Shown here: positions 8,091 to 16,704 of the stretch, piece by piece
Position numbering within the stretch: position 1 is the first letter of the stretch
Layout: every line of letters starts with the position of its first letter
Source: Roseburia zhanii
Lineage (GTDB): Bacteria > Bacillota > Clostridia > Lachnospirales > Lachnospiraceae
Direction of reading: 5' to 3'
DNA length: 64,000 nt
Assembly: GCF_014287635.1 (NCBI RefSeq)
Contig: NZ_JACOPH010000001.1
Span: forward strand, 124,001-188,000
The notes under the pieces: generated by a model
Seen by the model: only the letters and a program-made list of their open reading frames with translations
Told to the model about the DNA's origin: nothing
The model's database searches: none
Made by a program: the position numbers and the translations under genes

Positions 8091-8483
8091 TTATTTGTCA
8101 ATTCTTCCCTCTGCATAGTTTATCTCTTGTTCGATGCTTCTAACATATTCAGGATAATCAACCTGTTGACGCATCTCTGTTGAGATAAAATTCTCCTGAC
8201 AGTAATTTTGGGAGGTAACAGCGGCAAGTCGAGAACGCCAGGCAGAAATAAGCTCTTGGCTTTGGGTATTATCGGCTATTTCTTCAAATGCTTCTGACAG
8301 CCAATAAAATTCTTCATTAGTACAGTCATGTAGAAAAAAATCTGTGCTTTTTTCAATATCAGCAGATAAAATATCAACATATTTTTTCCAACACTGTTCG
8401 ATGCCATAGTCCCAGTTATCCTGTGTTTCATCTGAAATGCGGATTCGCTCTTTAATAATGTCAGCTATATTTTCTTTTATCAT
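8091..8483 (-). CDS. Hypothetical protein, candidate immunity protein for the EndoU-type nuclease
   Basis: A 130-residue acidic, mostly helical protein with no family I recognise. Its ATG overlaps the stop codon of the EndoU-type gene (TAATG), so the two are translationally coupled. Small acidic proteins immediately downstream of a toxin domain are usually the cognate immunity protein; that role is inferred only from position, size and charge. It is the last gene of the DUF4417-EndoU-immunity group and ends at the shared terminator. Confidence 0.6.
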   Translation of the reverse strand: MIKENIADIIKERIRISDETQDNWDYGIEQCWKKYVDILSADIEKSTDFFLHDCTNEEFYWLSEAFEEIADNTQSQELISAWRSRLAAVTSQNYCQENFISTEMRQQVDYPEYVRSIEQEINYAEGRIDK

Positions 8484-8965
8484 TACTTACCCCTCCTTGT
8501 AGGCTGAATATTATCTGGAAAGACAGTTCCTATTTTTCCGTTTGTTTTAATGACAATAACTCGAACACCTTTATAAAATCCATACAATTTTTTGCCATTA
8601 GGAGCATGGCGGTTAGCTTTTAATCCGGCAACGTGTTCGCCTGCACGACGAATATCTTTTGTTGTCCAAGATTTTGGAAACCAAGATTGTCCAGTGTCGT
8701 GAGTTTTTGCTTTTGTTTTATGGTTAGGAATATTACCAACTCGCACGCCATTAGGATATGTTTTGACAATATTATATTTAATGCCATACTTGTCGAGCTG
8801 ATTCAAGCCTGCTTGTCCATGTCCGCCACTAACGAGTCGCAATTTGTCGTTCTTACGGGTAGGTTTTGTATATTTGCCTTCACTGGAATGTATGAGAGCA
8901 AAGTCACTGACACTTGTGCCGCTACCTTTGGTGTTTATGTATCGTCCGCTTTTACTTGTCCCCAT
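8483..8965 (-). CDS. EndoU-type nuclease domain protein
   Basis: GAAGGTGG six bases before ATG 8965 fixes the start, giving 160 residues; a longer reading frame upstream overlaps DUF4417 and lacks a ribosome site. Residues about 46-160 carry bacterial EndoU features: SGGHGQ (His49), YPNGVRVGNIPNHKTKAK (His82), TGQSWFPKSWT, and KGVRVIVIKTNGKIGTVFPD. EndoU domains are RNA-cleaving toxins at the C-terminus of polymorphic toxins. This version has only about 45 residues ahead of the domain and no export signal, so it resembles the stand-alone EndoU-like proteins of mobile elements. The downstream overlapping gene may neutralise it. Confidence 0.75.
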   Translation of the reverse strand: MGTSKSGRYINTKGSGTSVSDFALIHSSEGKYTKPTRKNDKLRLVSGGHGQAGLNQLDKYGIKYNIVKTYPNGVRVGNIPNHKTKAKTHDTGQSWFPKSWTTKDIRRAGEHVAGLKANRHAPNGKKLYGFYKGVRVIVIKTNGKIGTVFPDNIQPTRRGK

Positions 8966-9035
8966 ATTATGCCACCTTCTTTCGCTTATAGGAAATCCAA
9001 TCTGGAAGGTGATGAAAGTGGGTGTAGCGTTCATA

Positions 9036-9638
9036 TTATCCAAAAATCTTTGGATTGTATAAACCGTATACGATAACAACTTTAGGAGTCAATTCGGATA
9101 ACATAGCATCAAGTCCAGCTTCAAGATAATATTTATCTTCTTGTGTCCGGCTGCAACCATATGTTCCGATAGAAACAATGCTGTTCTTTGGTATACCAGC
9201 AAATGCGGGAGCAAAATCAAAAAGCTGTCGGTTATATGTTCGTTCATCGCCCCATCGAACATTAGGAATAACATATTTTCCTTGCTCTTGTAAATAATAT
9301 CCAACGGAACGACTTACACCAATATTTGCAAGTTGCTCCCAAAGTGGCATATCACGATAGAGAGAGCAGTCAGGTGTGGAAATAATTTGAACATTTTTCA
9401 GTTCATCAATGTAATTCTGCGGAATGCTAACAAAATCCCGAAAATGAGGATCATGCTCATAGAATACAAGCATTTCGTTTGCAGGATTTGAAATTACATT
9501 TCGTTTTGAAAAAGGAACAGCAACAGTTGGAAGCACAATTTCTAAAGGTGCTTTCAAAATAGGGATTTCAAAAATCCCATCGAAAAAAGCGGTTTCAATA
9601 AGTTTAGAATTGAAACCATCATAAAATAAGTTATTCAT
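9036..9638 (-). CDS. DUF4417 domain-containing protein
   Basis: A 200-residue protein from ATG 9638 (AAAGGA about 10 bp upstream). Features typical of DUF4417 are PDCSLYRDMPLWEQ, the block RSVGYYLQEQGKYVIPNVRW, and SIVSIGTYGC followed by VVIVYGLYNP at the end. DUF4417 proteins are common in phages and integrative elements of Firmicutes and have no known activity. The stop lies about 70 bp upstream of the EndoU gene on the same strand, so they are probably one transcript. Confidence 0.75.
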   Translation of the reverse strand: MNNLFYDGFNSKLIETAFFDGIFEIPILKAPLEIVLPTVAVPFSKRNVISNPANEMLVFYEHDPHFRDFVSIPQNYIDELKNVQIISTPDCSLYRDMPLWEQLANIGVSRSVGYYLQEQGKYVIPNVRWGDERTYNRQLFDFAPAFAGIPKNSIVSIGTYGCSRTQEDKYYLEAGLDAMLSELTPKVVIVYGLYNPKIFG

Positions 9639-9845
9639 TCTAAAATATCCTTTCTCCTCTATCTGGAGGAATACGATGTCAAGCAATTCACTTTTGTATA
9701 ATTTGCGAATTGCAGCTACGGAAAGGATATGCTATACTCATTTTGATCAAGGAATGCGAATAGCATATCCGCTTATGAAACGTATTAGATTGCTGCGCCA
9801 ACAGCTTTTTAATACGTTTTATTTTCATTCAATGCAACCACCACC
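9639..9845. promoter_or_regulatory. Gene-free stretch with two inverted repeats
   Basis: GGATATGCTAT (9725-9735) and ATAGCATATCC (9760-9770) form a perfect 11-bp inverted repeat. AAACGTATTA (9778-9787) and TAATACGTTT (9810-9819) form a second hairpin, with a T-rich tail on the plus strand. It lies between the ImmA-like gene and the DUF4417 operon, so a leftward promoter for the latter is expected here; I could not assign one. Confidence 0.4.
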
Positions 9846-10397
9846 CTAACTTGCTTGGTCAAAGAGACAAAGAAGGCGATGCTCGTAATCGGTGTAACTG
9901 CCATAATAACGTCTCCGCCATTTCTGGTAATAATCATAAGCATAACAAGCAGCTTCGTAACTTATCTCGAATATTTTTGAGATGCTTTCTGGATTATCCA
10001 GTTTGAGCTTATGAATCAGAACAGGTGGTGCAAGTGCGTATTTGGCAAAGAATTTCACTTCTTTTTCTGCCAGTTCACTGTCCTCTGTATGATCCAGGAC
10101 AATATGACCGATTTCGTGCATAATGGTGTGATTTACACGTCCATAGTCTTTTTCATCGTTGTAGAATATGTACCACTGCCCATTTGTTCTTTCTACAGAA
10201 AAGCCATCTTCGCTTTTCTTAATCAGAAGCCAGCGTTTACTTGGGGCGATAGCTGAGTATGGAATAACCTTGATTCCCATTTTATGTGCAATTTCAAAAC
10301 CGTTAATAGGTACGCAGGATACTCCATATTTTACAAACATTCTAACGACGATACGCTTGATTTCTTCGTATCTTTGATTCGATATTTTGATCGACAA
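9846..10397 (-). CDS. ImmA/IrrE-type metallopeptidase
   Basis: A 183-residue protein with the zinc-protease motif TIMHEIGHIVLDH (HExxH at 94-98) preceded by a small N-terminal domain typical of ImmA/IrrE. ImmA of ICEBs1 cleaves the ImmR repressor to start excision and transfer. Here the gene lies directly downstream of an XRE repressor gene (3-bp gap), the same pairing. By analogy it would cleave the repressor encoded at 10401-10712 and switch the island on. The inference rests on family and position. Confidence 0.85.
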   Translation of the reverse strand: MSIKISNQRYEEIKRIVVRMFVKYGVSCVPINGFEIAHKMGIKVIPYSAIAPSKRWLLIKKSEDGFSVERTNGQWYIFYNDEKDYGRVNHTIMHEIGHIVLDHTEDSELAEKEVKFFAKYALAPPVLIHKLKLDNPESISKIFEISYEAACYAYDYYQKWRRRYYGSYTDYEHRLLCLFDQAS

Positions 10398-10400
10398 TAC

Positions 10401-10712
10401 TTACTCCTCCCCGAACAGTGCATCAATCAGAGCTTTCTTTTCCTGATCCGTCATAGAAGAAGCATTTCTTGCAATCATACGGCGAACTTGGTGATAGTTG
10501 AACGCATCGTTCTCAATTCCCAGAAGATAATCTGAGGTTGTGTGTAACGCAGTTGCCATATTAGCAATTACGTCTGGTTTTGGTTCTCTTGTTCCGGCAA
10601 TATAACGTGACATAGCGGCTTCTGTGATACCGATTCGTTCAGCCAGTTCTTTTTGCTGAATGCCCCGTTTCTGAAGCATCTCAGATATTCGTTCTCCTAA
10701 TGCCTTGCCCAT
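10401..10712 (-). CDS. XRE-family repressor (ImmR-like)
   Basis: The start is ATG 10712, 6-8 bp after AAAAGGAGG; the 29 extra codons upstream overlap the promoter. The 103-residue protein has an N-terminal HTH (ERISEMLQKRGIQQKELAER, GITEAAMSRYIAGTREPKPD) and a short tail (MTDQEKKALIDALFGEE) that could be the cleavage or dimerisation region. It sits in an operon with the ImmA-like peptidase. A consensus promoter with repeated AATTGCCAA/AATTACCAA boxes lies upstream, consistent with autoregulation. It is the likely master repressor of the serine-recombinase island. Confidence 0.88.
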   Translation of the reverse strand: MGKALGERISEMLQKRGIQQKELAERIGITEAAMSRYIAGTREPKPDVIANMATALHTTSDYLLGIENDAFNYHQVRRMIARNASSMTDQEKKALIDALFGEE

Positions 10713-10757
10713 GATATTTCCTCCTTTTCGTCGGGTTTTACTTATCAGCCTGATTTT

Positions 10758-10786
10758 ATTATATTCACGAATTGCCAAAATGTCAA
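10758..10786 (-). promoter_or_regulatory. Consensus sigma-A promoter of the repressor-ImmA operon, with operator-like repeats
   Basis: On the minus strand TTGACA (10786-10781) and TATAAT (10763-10758) are 17 bp apart, a perfect housekeeping promoter. The direct repeats AATTGCCAAAA and AATTACCAAAA flank the -35 box. A GGTAAT/ATTACC palindrome lies at 10839-10857. These are good candidates for repressor binding sites. Confidence 0.8.
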
Positions 10787-10799
10787 GTGCAATTACCAA

Positions 10800-11109
10800 A
10801 AAAGAAAATCATGTCCCAAAACCATCAATGACACGGTGGGTAATCATCAATATTACCACATAAAAAGAATGCTGATAAACCGCTACAATTTACTTGCAGC
10901 TAACGAAAGGAAGCTGCTGAATCCTGACAACTGAACAAGTCATTCATCAGGTACATTCCTGTTGTCGGTGGAGACATCAGCCACATCTGCGGTGCGAACC
11001 ATGGGCAGATTCTGTAATAAGCGGAATCTGTCTATTCTTTTACCGATGAGATTTCCTGAATAACAGCGGTAAAAAATGGAAAGTATAAAAGTGAAGGTGG
11101 TGATTGCAG
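10800..11109. other. Intergenic region between repressor operon and recombinase module
   Basis: About 310 bp with no gene I can support. It holds the GGTAAT/ATTACC palindrome (10839-10857) and a short perfect hairpin, CAGATTC (11006-11012) with GAATCTG (11024-11030). The rightward promoter of the TnpW-recombinase genes should be here, but no convincing -35/-10 pair was found. Confidence 0.5.
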
Positions 11110-11331
11110 ATGACAGGCGAAAAAAAGCATACACCTATCGACCATCTGGTTGATATTCGTGATGTGAAGATTGACAGTTCTCTGCCGACAGAGGAAAGAA
11201 TCAAGTCTTTTGTTCAGCAGATCAAAAATCCGTATCAGTTTAAGGTAGGAAGTACCGTTGTCCGTGTGGCGTTTGCAAATACGCAGAACACGATCACTGA
11301 CAACTTCATTAACATGGTTGCTTCCATGTAA
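11110..11331 (+). CDS. TnpW-like transposon-encoded small protein
   Basis: A 73-residue protein from ATG 11110 (AAGGTGG 8-9 bp upstream). The core IDSSLPTEERIKSFVQQIKN followed by PYQFKVGSTVVRVAFANTQ matches the small TnpW-type proteins carried next to large serine recombinases in Clostridia (Tn4451 family). Its biochemical role is unknown. It precedes the three recombinase genes, separated from them by about 290 bp of hairpin-rich DNA, and would be co-regulated with them if that leader is read through. Confidence 0.75.
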   Translation: MTGEKKHTPIDHLVDIRDVKIDSSLPTEERIKSFVQQIKNPYQFKVGSTVVRVAFANTQNTITDNFINMVASM

Positions 11332-11623
11332 GCTGTCTCTGAACTGGAATGTTACTGTGCACACAGCAGCCAGACATTTACTGTCTGGCTGCGTAAGAAA
11401 GTGATTCAGGTGGTGATTTTTGCTTCGCAAAGCGAACTTTCATGCAAAAATCACGAGTTACTGGTCACGGAGTGAACAGTAACACTGGAACAAATTGGCA
11501 CAGAAAAAGTGCGGCGGCAAACTGGAGTTATGCTGAGGACTATGGTAGTATGGTCTTGGACAAAATCAGTGAAACTCCGGTTTGTTTTGGCTTCTGGCGA
11601 AGATCAAAAAGGAGTGGCACATT
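11332..11623 (+). promoter_or_regulatory. Hairpin-rich leader upstream of the recombinase operon
   Basis: No gene is supported in these 290 bp. Three consecutive perfect inverted repeats occur: CAGCCAGACA (11367-11376) with TGTCTGGCTG (11382-11391); GTGATTTTTGC (11413-11423) with GCAAAAATCAC (11444-11454), enclosing TTCGC/GCGAA; and GTTACTG (11457-11463) with CAGTAAC (11477-11483). None has a strong T run, so folded leader RNA or protein binding sites are more likely than simple terminators. Confidence 0.5.
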
Positions 11624-13267
11624 ATGCAAACAATTTTGGATAACAATTATCTTGCTGCCATCTACCTGCGGCTTTCAAAGGAAGATGGTGATCTCTCCAC
11701 AACAGGAGGGAAAACTGAAAGTAACAGTATTGCCAATCAGCGAAAACTGATTGAAGAATTTTTGAAGAAACATCCTGAGATTACGTTTGTTCAGGAGTTC
11801 TGCGATGACGGATTTACCGGTACGAACTTTGACAGACCGGATTTCCAGAAAATGATGGATAAAATCAAGCAGAGAGAAATCAACTGCATCATTGTAAAAG
11901 ATCTCAGCCGTTTTGGACGAGATTACATTGAGAGTGGTCGTTATCTGGAAAAGATTTTCCCGCATCTGGGTGTTCGCTTCATCGCTATCAATGATAACTA
12001 TGATTCTGCTCAGAAAGAGCAGGCAGGAAATGAAATCATTCTTCCATTCAAGAATCTGATCAACGATTCCTATGCGAGAGACATTTCCATTAAAGTCCGT
12101 TCTAATCTGGAGATTAAGCGGAGAAATGGTGAATTTGTTGGTACGCATGTGGTATATGGCTATCAGCGGTCTGCGGATGATAAGCACCGACTGGAGATTG
12201 ATAAGACTGCCGCAGCGGTGGTTCAGCGTATCTTTCAGATGAAGGTGGACGGAAGCAGTCTGGGACAGATTGCAAAACGGCTGAATGAAGAAGGTGTACC
12301 TTCTCCACTGGAATATAAGCAGTTATGCGGTGCAAAACTGAAAACCAGTTTCAAACAGCAGGCAAAGTCAGAATGGAGCCATGTGGCGGTCTATCGGATT
12401 TTGCAGGATGAAATGTATATCGGAACATTGGTACAGGGTAAATCAACTTCTCCGAATTATAAGGTTAAAACCCGTAAGCTCAAAGATAAGGAAGAATGGA
12501 TGCGGACGGAAAATGCTCACGAAGCAATCATTCCTCCGGGAACCTTTGACCTGGTTCAAAAGCTGCTGCACGAGGATACACGAAGCACAAAGGAAGGTGA
12601 TACAGTCGCTCTGTTTGCCGGAAAGATTTTCTGTGCTGAGTGCCACAGTACCATGGCAAGAAAACGGTCGGTAATCTCTGGCAGAGAATATGTTTATTAT
12701 GTCTGCCAGGATTCCGGCTGCAAGCTGAGAATCAAGGAACAGCTTGTGTACGATGCGGTACTTGCTGTGATTCAGTCACAGGTTGCTATGGCACTGGACA
12801 TGGAACGGGCATTAAAGCAGCTGAATGATGTATCCTGGGAACGTCGGGAACTGGAGCGGATTGCATCCGGTATTACACGACAGGAAGAAGTAATTGCTCA
12901 CAACAATCAGATGAAAGCCATGATTTATGAGGATTTCAAGAACGAAGTGATTTCTCTTGAAGATTACCGGATTTTCAAGGCGGAATTTGATAAGAATATC
13001 AGTGAAGCAAAAGAAACGATTGCCAGATTGGTTGGTAATCGCAATCAAGTGAAAAATGGATTGACTGGTCAGCAGAGCTGGTTGTCACAGTTTCATCAAT
13101 ATAAAAATATTCAGGAACTGACACGCCGGGTGGTTGTGTACTTCATCGAAAAGGTTGAGATTACAACTGAGAAGGAAGTATTGGTAACACTCAGTCATTC
13201 GGATCAGTTCCAGGCAATCGCAGAGTTTCTGGACGATTATCATATTGCATCGAAGGAGGTGGAATAA
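11624..13267 (+). CDS. Large serine recombinase 1
   Basis: ATG 11624 lies 8 bp after AAGGAG; the frame upstream lacks a ribosome site. The 547-residue protein has the resolvase catalytic domain (AAIYLRLSKEDGD with nucleophile Ser18; the arginine motif IIVKDLSRFGRDYIESGRYL), then a recombinase domain, a zinc ribbon (FCAECHSTMARKRS with paired cysteines further on) and a coiled-coil C-terminal region. It is complete and appears active. Large serine recombinases catalyse site-specific integration and excision between attP and attB with a 2-bp crossover. It is the first of three tandem genes; the next begins directly after its stop codon. Confidence 0.95.
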   Translation: MQTILDNNYLAAIYLRLSKEDGDLSTTGGKTESNSIANQRKLIEEFLKKHPEITFVQEFCDDGFTGTNFDRPDFQKMMDKIKQREINCIIVKDLSRFGRDYIESGRYLEKIFPHLGVRFIAINDNYDSAQKEQAGNEIILPFKNLINDSYARDISIKVRSNLEIKRRNGEFVGTHVVYGYQRSADDKHRLEIDKTAAAVVQRIFQMKVDGSSLGQIAKRLNEEGVPSPLEYKQLCGAKLKTSFKQQAKSEWSHVAVYRILQDEMYIGTLVQGKSTSPNYKVKTRKLKDKEEWMRTENAHEAIIPPGTFDLVQKLLHEDTRSTKEGDTVALFAGKIFCAECHSTMARKRSVISGREYVYYVCQDSGCKLRIKEQLVYDAVLAVIQSQVAMALDMERALKQLNDVSWERRELERIASGITRQEEVIAHNNQMKAMIYEDFKNEVISLEDYRIFKAEFDKNISEAKETIARLVGNRNQVKNGLTGQQSWLSQFHQYKNIQELTRRVVVYFIEKVEITTEKEVLVTLSHSDQFQAIAEFLDDYHIASKEVE

Positions 13268-14989
13268 ATGGCACGAGTATCACGAAAGAACCGGGCAGAT
13301 GAAATTCTGAACAATGAGATTCCAAGCACAGAGGTTTCGTTTGAAATGACGGTTTACAAGACTGCCATTTATGCCAGACTTTCCCGTGAAGATAATCTGA
13401 GTGATTCCGATTCCATTGATAATCAGATTGCTTTGATTCAGAACTATATCGAGAGCCGCCCGTATCTTCAATATGAAAAGACCTACACAGATAACGGATT
13501 TACAGGAACCGATTTTGACCGTCCAGGCTGGAAAAGTCTGCTGGAGGATGCCAAAAGTGGAAAAATCAACTGCATTGTTGTAAAAGACCTTTCCCGTCTC
13601 GGTCGAAACTACATTGAGACAGGCGAGTTTCTTGAAAAAATCTGCCCGTTCTTTGGCATTCGTTTTATTGCTGTTGTCGATAATTTCGATACAGAAACGG
13701 CAGAATCGACTGCACAGCTGTCTGTATCACTCTCCAACATTGTCAATGACTATTATGCCAAGGATATTTCACACAAGGTTTCTACGGCACTGCGGAATAA
13801 GATGGAGCATGGCGAGTATATTGGAAACTGGGAAAAATACGGTTATATGAAGTCAGCGGAAAACAAAAATCAGCTGATCGTCAACCCAGAGACAGCTCCG
13901 GTTGTCCGCATGATTTATGAGTGGCGTAGGGATGGAATGAGCTATATGGGAATCAACAAAAAGCTCAATGATCTTCAGATTCCTTCTCCGGGACAGTATA
14001 AAGCTGACCGTGGCATTGTAACGAACAATAATCAGAAAGCCAGAAAGATTCTATGGAATAAGCATATCGTAACAGACATTCTGAAGGATATTACTTATCT
14101 TGGGCATCTGGCACAGAGAAAAACGGCTCAGTGTTTATATGCCGGACTTCCAGTCCATCGGGCAGAGGAAAAAGACTGGATTGTGGCTGAGAATACGCAT
14201 GAACCGATTATTGAGCAGACTTTGTTTGATGCAGTTCAGAAAATCAATGAGGAAGCAGCTCAGAAATCAAAAGCAGCCTATGGAAAGTACGATCATCTGC
14301 CTAAAGCAGTCAATATCTATGGAAAGAAATTCACTTGTGCAGATTGTGGTGCAGTGATAAAACTGTTTCGCTCTTTCAGCACCAAGAAAGACAAAGTGTA
14401 TTTTACATTCAAATGCCCGACATTTCAGGAACATGGAGACAGAGCTTGCAAGATAAAACGGATTCGGAAAGCGGATTTGGATGCAGTAGTTCTTGAGAGC
14501 ATCAAAACACAGCTGGCATTGTTTGTAGACATGGATGCAACGCTGAAACAGCTCTTGAAAGCAAAGAAAGCGATGTTGTCTGACAATAGCCATGCAAAGG
14601 AAGTCCGTACCGTAAAAGCGGAGCTGGTAAAAAAGAAAACCTTGTTCAGCGGTCTGTATCAGGACTTCCGGGAAGGGATTCTGACGCAGGATGATTATGC
14701 AAGTACTCGTGAGATTCTTGTTCGGGAGATTGAAAAACTGGAAAAACAGTTATCAGAGCTGACAGCTGCGAAGAAAGAGAGTACCAAGCAGACACAGGCA
14801 GAGAAAGAACTGGCTTCTCTTGTAAAGAAATATTCCAAAGCGACAGAAATGACACAGGAACTGGCAGATGCCATGATTGAATCCATGCAGCTGCATGATG
14901 ATAATTCAGTCAGCATTACATTCCGCTATATGGATGAATTTAAGGCGGTTATGGAATCCATTGAAGCACTCAGGAAGGAAGTGGCATAG
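13268..14989 (+). CDS. Large serine recombinase 2
   Basis: The ATG directly follows the stop codon of recombinase 1, with GGAGGTGG as the ribosome site. The 573-residue protein has a 30-residue N-terminal extension, then TAIYARLSREDNLSDSDSID with nucleophile Ser39, CIVVKDLSRLGRNYIETGEF, the recombinase domain, a zinc ribbon (FTCADCGAVIKLF, then CPTF and CKI) and a long coiled coil near residues 430-510. It is closest in layout to TndX/TnpX-type recombinases. All catalytic positions that I can check are present. It is diverged from recombinases 1 and 3, so this is not a recent tandem duplication. Confidence 0.95.
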   Translation: MARVSRKNRADEILNNEIPSTEVSFEMTVYKTAIYARLSREDNLSDSDSIDNQIALIQNYIESRPYLQYEKTYTDNGFTGTDFDRPGWKSLLEDAKSGKINCIVVKDLSRLGRNYIETGEFLEKICPFFGIRFIAVVDNFDTETAESTAQLSVSLSNIVNDYYAKDISHKVSTALRNKMEHGEYIGNWEKYGYMKSAENKNQLIVNPETAPVVRMIYEWRRDGMSYMGINKKLNDLQIPSPGQYKADRGIVTNNNQKARKILWNKHIVTDILKDITYLGHLAQRKTAQCLYAGLPVHRAEEKDWIVAENTHEPIIEQTLFDAVQKINEEAAQKSKAAYGKYDHLPKAVNIYGKKFTCADCGAVIKLFRSFSTKKDKVYFTFKCPTFQEHGDRACKIKRIRKADLDAVVLESIKTQLALFVDMDATLKQLLKAKKAMLSDNSHAKEVRTVKAELVKKKTLFSGLYQDFREGILTQDDYASTREILVREIEKLEKQLSELTAAKKESTKQTQAEKELASLVKKYSKATEMTQELADAMIESMQLHDDNSVSITFRYMDEFKAVMESIEALRKEVA

Positions 14990-14990
14990 G

Positions 14991-16541
14991 ATGATGAACT
15001 GTGTGGCGATATATCTTAGACTTTCGCAGGAAGATGTGGATAAGCGAACCTATCAGGCGAAGGATGACAGTAACAGTATTGTCACTCAAAGACAGCTGAT
15101 CTTGCGGTATCTGGACAGCGATCCATCTCTTGCTTCACTTCCACGGATTGAGTTTTGTGACGATGGCTTTTCAGGCACAAACTTTTCCAGACCGGATTTT
15201 CAGAGAATGATTGATCTGATCCGGGAAGGAGAAATCAGTACCGTAGTGGTAAAAGACCTTTCTCGTTTTGGTCGAGACTATCTGGAGGTTGGTGATTATC
15301 TGGAGCATATCTTCCCGTTTTTGGGTGTTCGGATGATTTCTATCAATGACCACTACGACAGCAATAAATATTCTGGAAGTACACCTGGTATGGATGTCGC
15401 ATTTCAGAATCTGATTTACGATTATTACAGCAAAGATCTTTCCAAAAAGGTGAAAACCGGAATGAGGGTAAAGCAGAGACAAGGTGGTTACGTTTCCTGC
15501 TGTCTGTATGGCTATAAAGTCGAAGAAAAACACAAAATGGTGATTGACCCGGAAACAGCCCCGGTTGTTCGCAGAATTTTTCTGGATGTGATCGGCGGCA
15601 AATCAACCAGTCAGGTTGCTAGAGAATTAAATGCGGAAGGTGTTCCAACTCCTTTGATGTATAAAAACATTCAGAGAAAAGCATCCGATAACCGCAAGCC
15701 CATGTGGACACATCAGAGAATCATTGACATGATTAGGAATCTGAAATATACCGGCTGTATGGTGAATCACACCAGAGAAAGCCGCAGGATTCGTGATAAG
15801 GCTGGCAGACGTGTACCACAGGAAGAATGGTATATTCATGAAAATGCTCACGAAGCGATTGTGAGTAAGGAAGAATTTGAAGCGGCAGGAAATGCGTTGC
15901 GGAAGGTTCGCCCCTATAAAAAGAAAGAGAATACGGAGAGCTTTCCTCTCTACTGTGCCCATTGTGGTCGAAAACTGCAGCGGACGTTCGGCTTGGATGA
16001 CCATTTCTATTGTGCAACACCGTATTGGTCAGAGCTGGAAACTGCGTGTAAAGCTGTCCGCTGGGATCGAACAGAGCTTGAAGCAGTTCTTCTGGAATCA
16101 TTGAAAGCAGAGCTTTCTGTGCTGAAGGTGGAAAGCAGTAAAAAGAAAAAGGACATTGAAAAAGACAGCACACGGATTCGGTCACGGTTAAAGGTGCTAA
16201 ATGCGGAACTGAAACAGAGTGACGCACAGCGGATGCAAAGCTACATGGACTACAAGGCAGGAAGTATCAGCCGTGAAGAATTTCTTTCTGGCAGAGTGGA
16301 ACGGGACAGCCGACAGGCAGAATTGAAAGCAAGTATCGCTGCTATGGAAGCTGAGTATGAATCTTGCATCCGGGCAGAGAATGAACGGAAAAAGGAGCAG
16401 GCGACTACTTCTAAAGCTGGTTCTCTGGATGAGGAAGCATTGAAGAAAGTGCTTTACGATGCGATTGAAAAAGTATATATTACAGACGGAGAACACATTG
16501 AAATCCTCTGGAAATTCAATGACTTGTTTGAATCTGGATAA
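14991..16541 (+). CDS. Large serine recombinase 3
   Basis: The start is ATG 14991, one base after the stop of recombinase 2 and behind AGGAAG. The frame extends 38 codons upstream, but that part overlaps the coding region of recombinase 2. The 516-residue protein has CVAIYLRLSQEDVDKR with nucleophile Ser12, TVVVKDLSRFGRDYLEVGDY, the recombinase domain, a zinc ribbon (LYCAHCGRKLQ, then CATP and CKA) and a coiled-coil tail. It is the gene nearest the right att site. Which of the three performs excision cannot be told from sequence; multi-recombinase systems may divide the work or need co-expression. Confidence 0.95.
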   Translation: MMNCVAIYLRLSQEDVDKRTYQAKDDSNSIVTQRQLILRYLDSDPSLASLPRIEFCDDGFSGTNFSRPDFQRMIDLIREGEISTVVVKDLSRFGRDYLEVGDYLEHIFPFLGVRMISINDHYDSNKYSGSTPGMDVAFQNLIYDYYSKDLSKKVKTGMRVKQRQGGYVSCCLYGYKVEEKHKMVIDPETAPVVRRIFLDVIGGKSTSQVARELNAEGVPTPLMYKNIQRKASDNRKPMWTHQRIIDMIRNLKYTGCMVNHTRESRRIRDKAGRRVPQEEWYIHENAHEAIVSKEEFEAAGNALRKVRPYKKKENTESFPLYCAHCGRKLQRTFGLDDHFYCATPYWSELETACKAVRWDRTELEAVLLESLKAELSVLKVESSKKKKDIEKDSTRIRSRLKVLNAELKQSDAQRMQSYMDYKAGSISREEFLSGRVERDSRQAELKASIAAMEAEYESCIRAENERKKEQATTSKAGSLDEEALKKVLYDAIEKVYITDGEHIEILWKFNDLFESG

Positions 16542-16548
16542 ATGGCAG

Positions 16549-16570
16549 AGCCAGCAATGTGCTGGCTTTT
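16549..16570 (+). terminator. Terminator of the recombinase operon
   Basis: AGCCAGCA (16549-16556) pairs perfectly with TGCTGGCT (16560-16567) and is followed by a short T run, 8 bp after the recombinase 3 stop codon. It would also shield the downstream spoVT fragment from recombinase transcripts. Confidence 0.75.
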
Positions 16571-16704
16571 CCACTTGAAAATTATGCAACTTGACGGAAT
16601 TTGACTTATTATATCACAATGGGGGGGAGCCGTAGTTTTCGCTCTCGGAAATTCAAAGAATTCAGTATTTATGCGTGTTTCCGGGGACGGAAATTTATTT
16701 TTTT

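Noticed and set aside
11442..11750. 102-codon frame overlapping the start of recombinase 1
   Set aside because: It runs over the hairpin leader and into the recombinase in another frame; no ribosome site and no conserved pattern.
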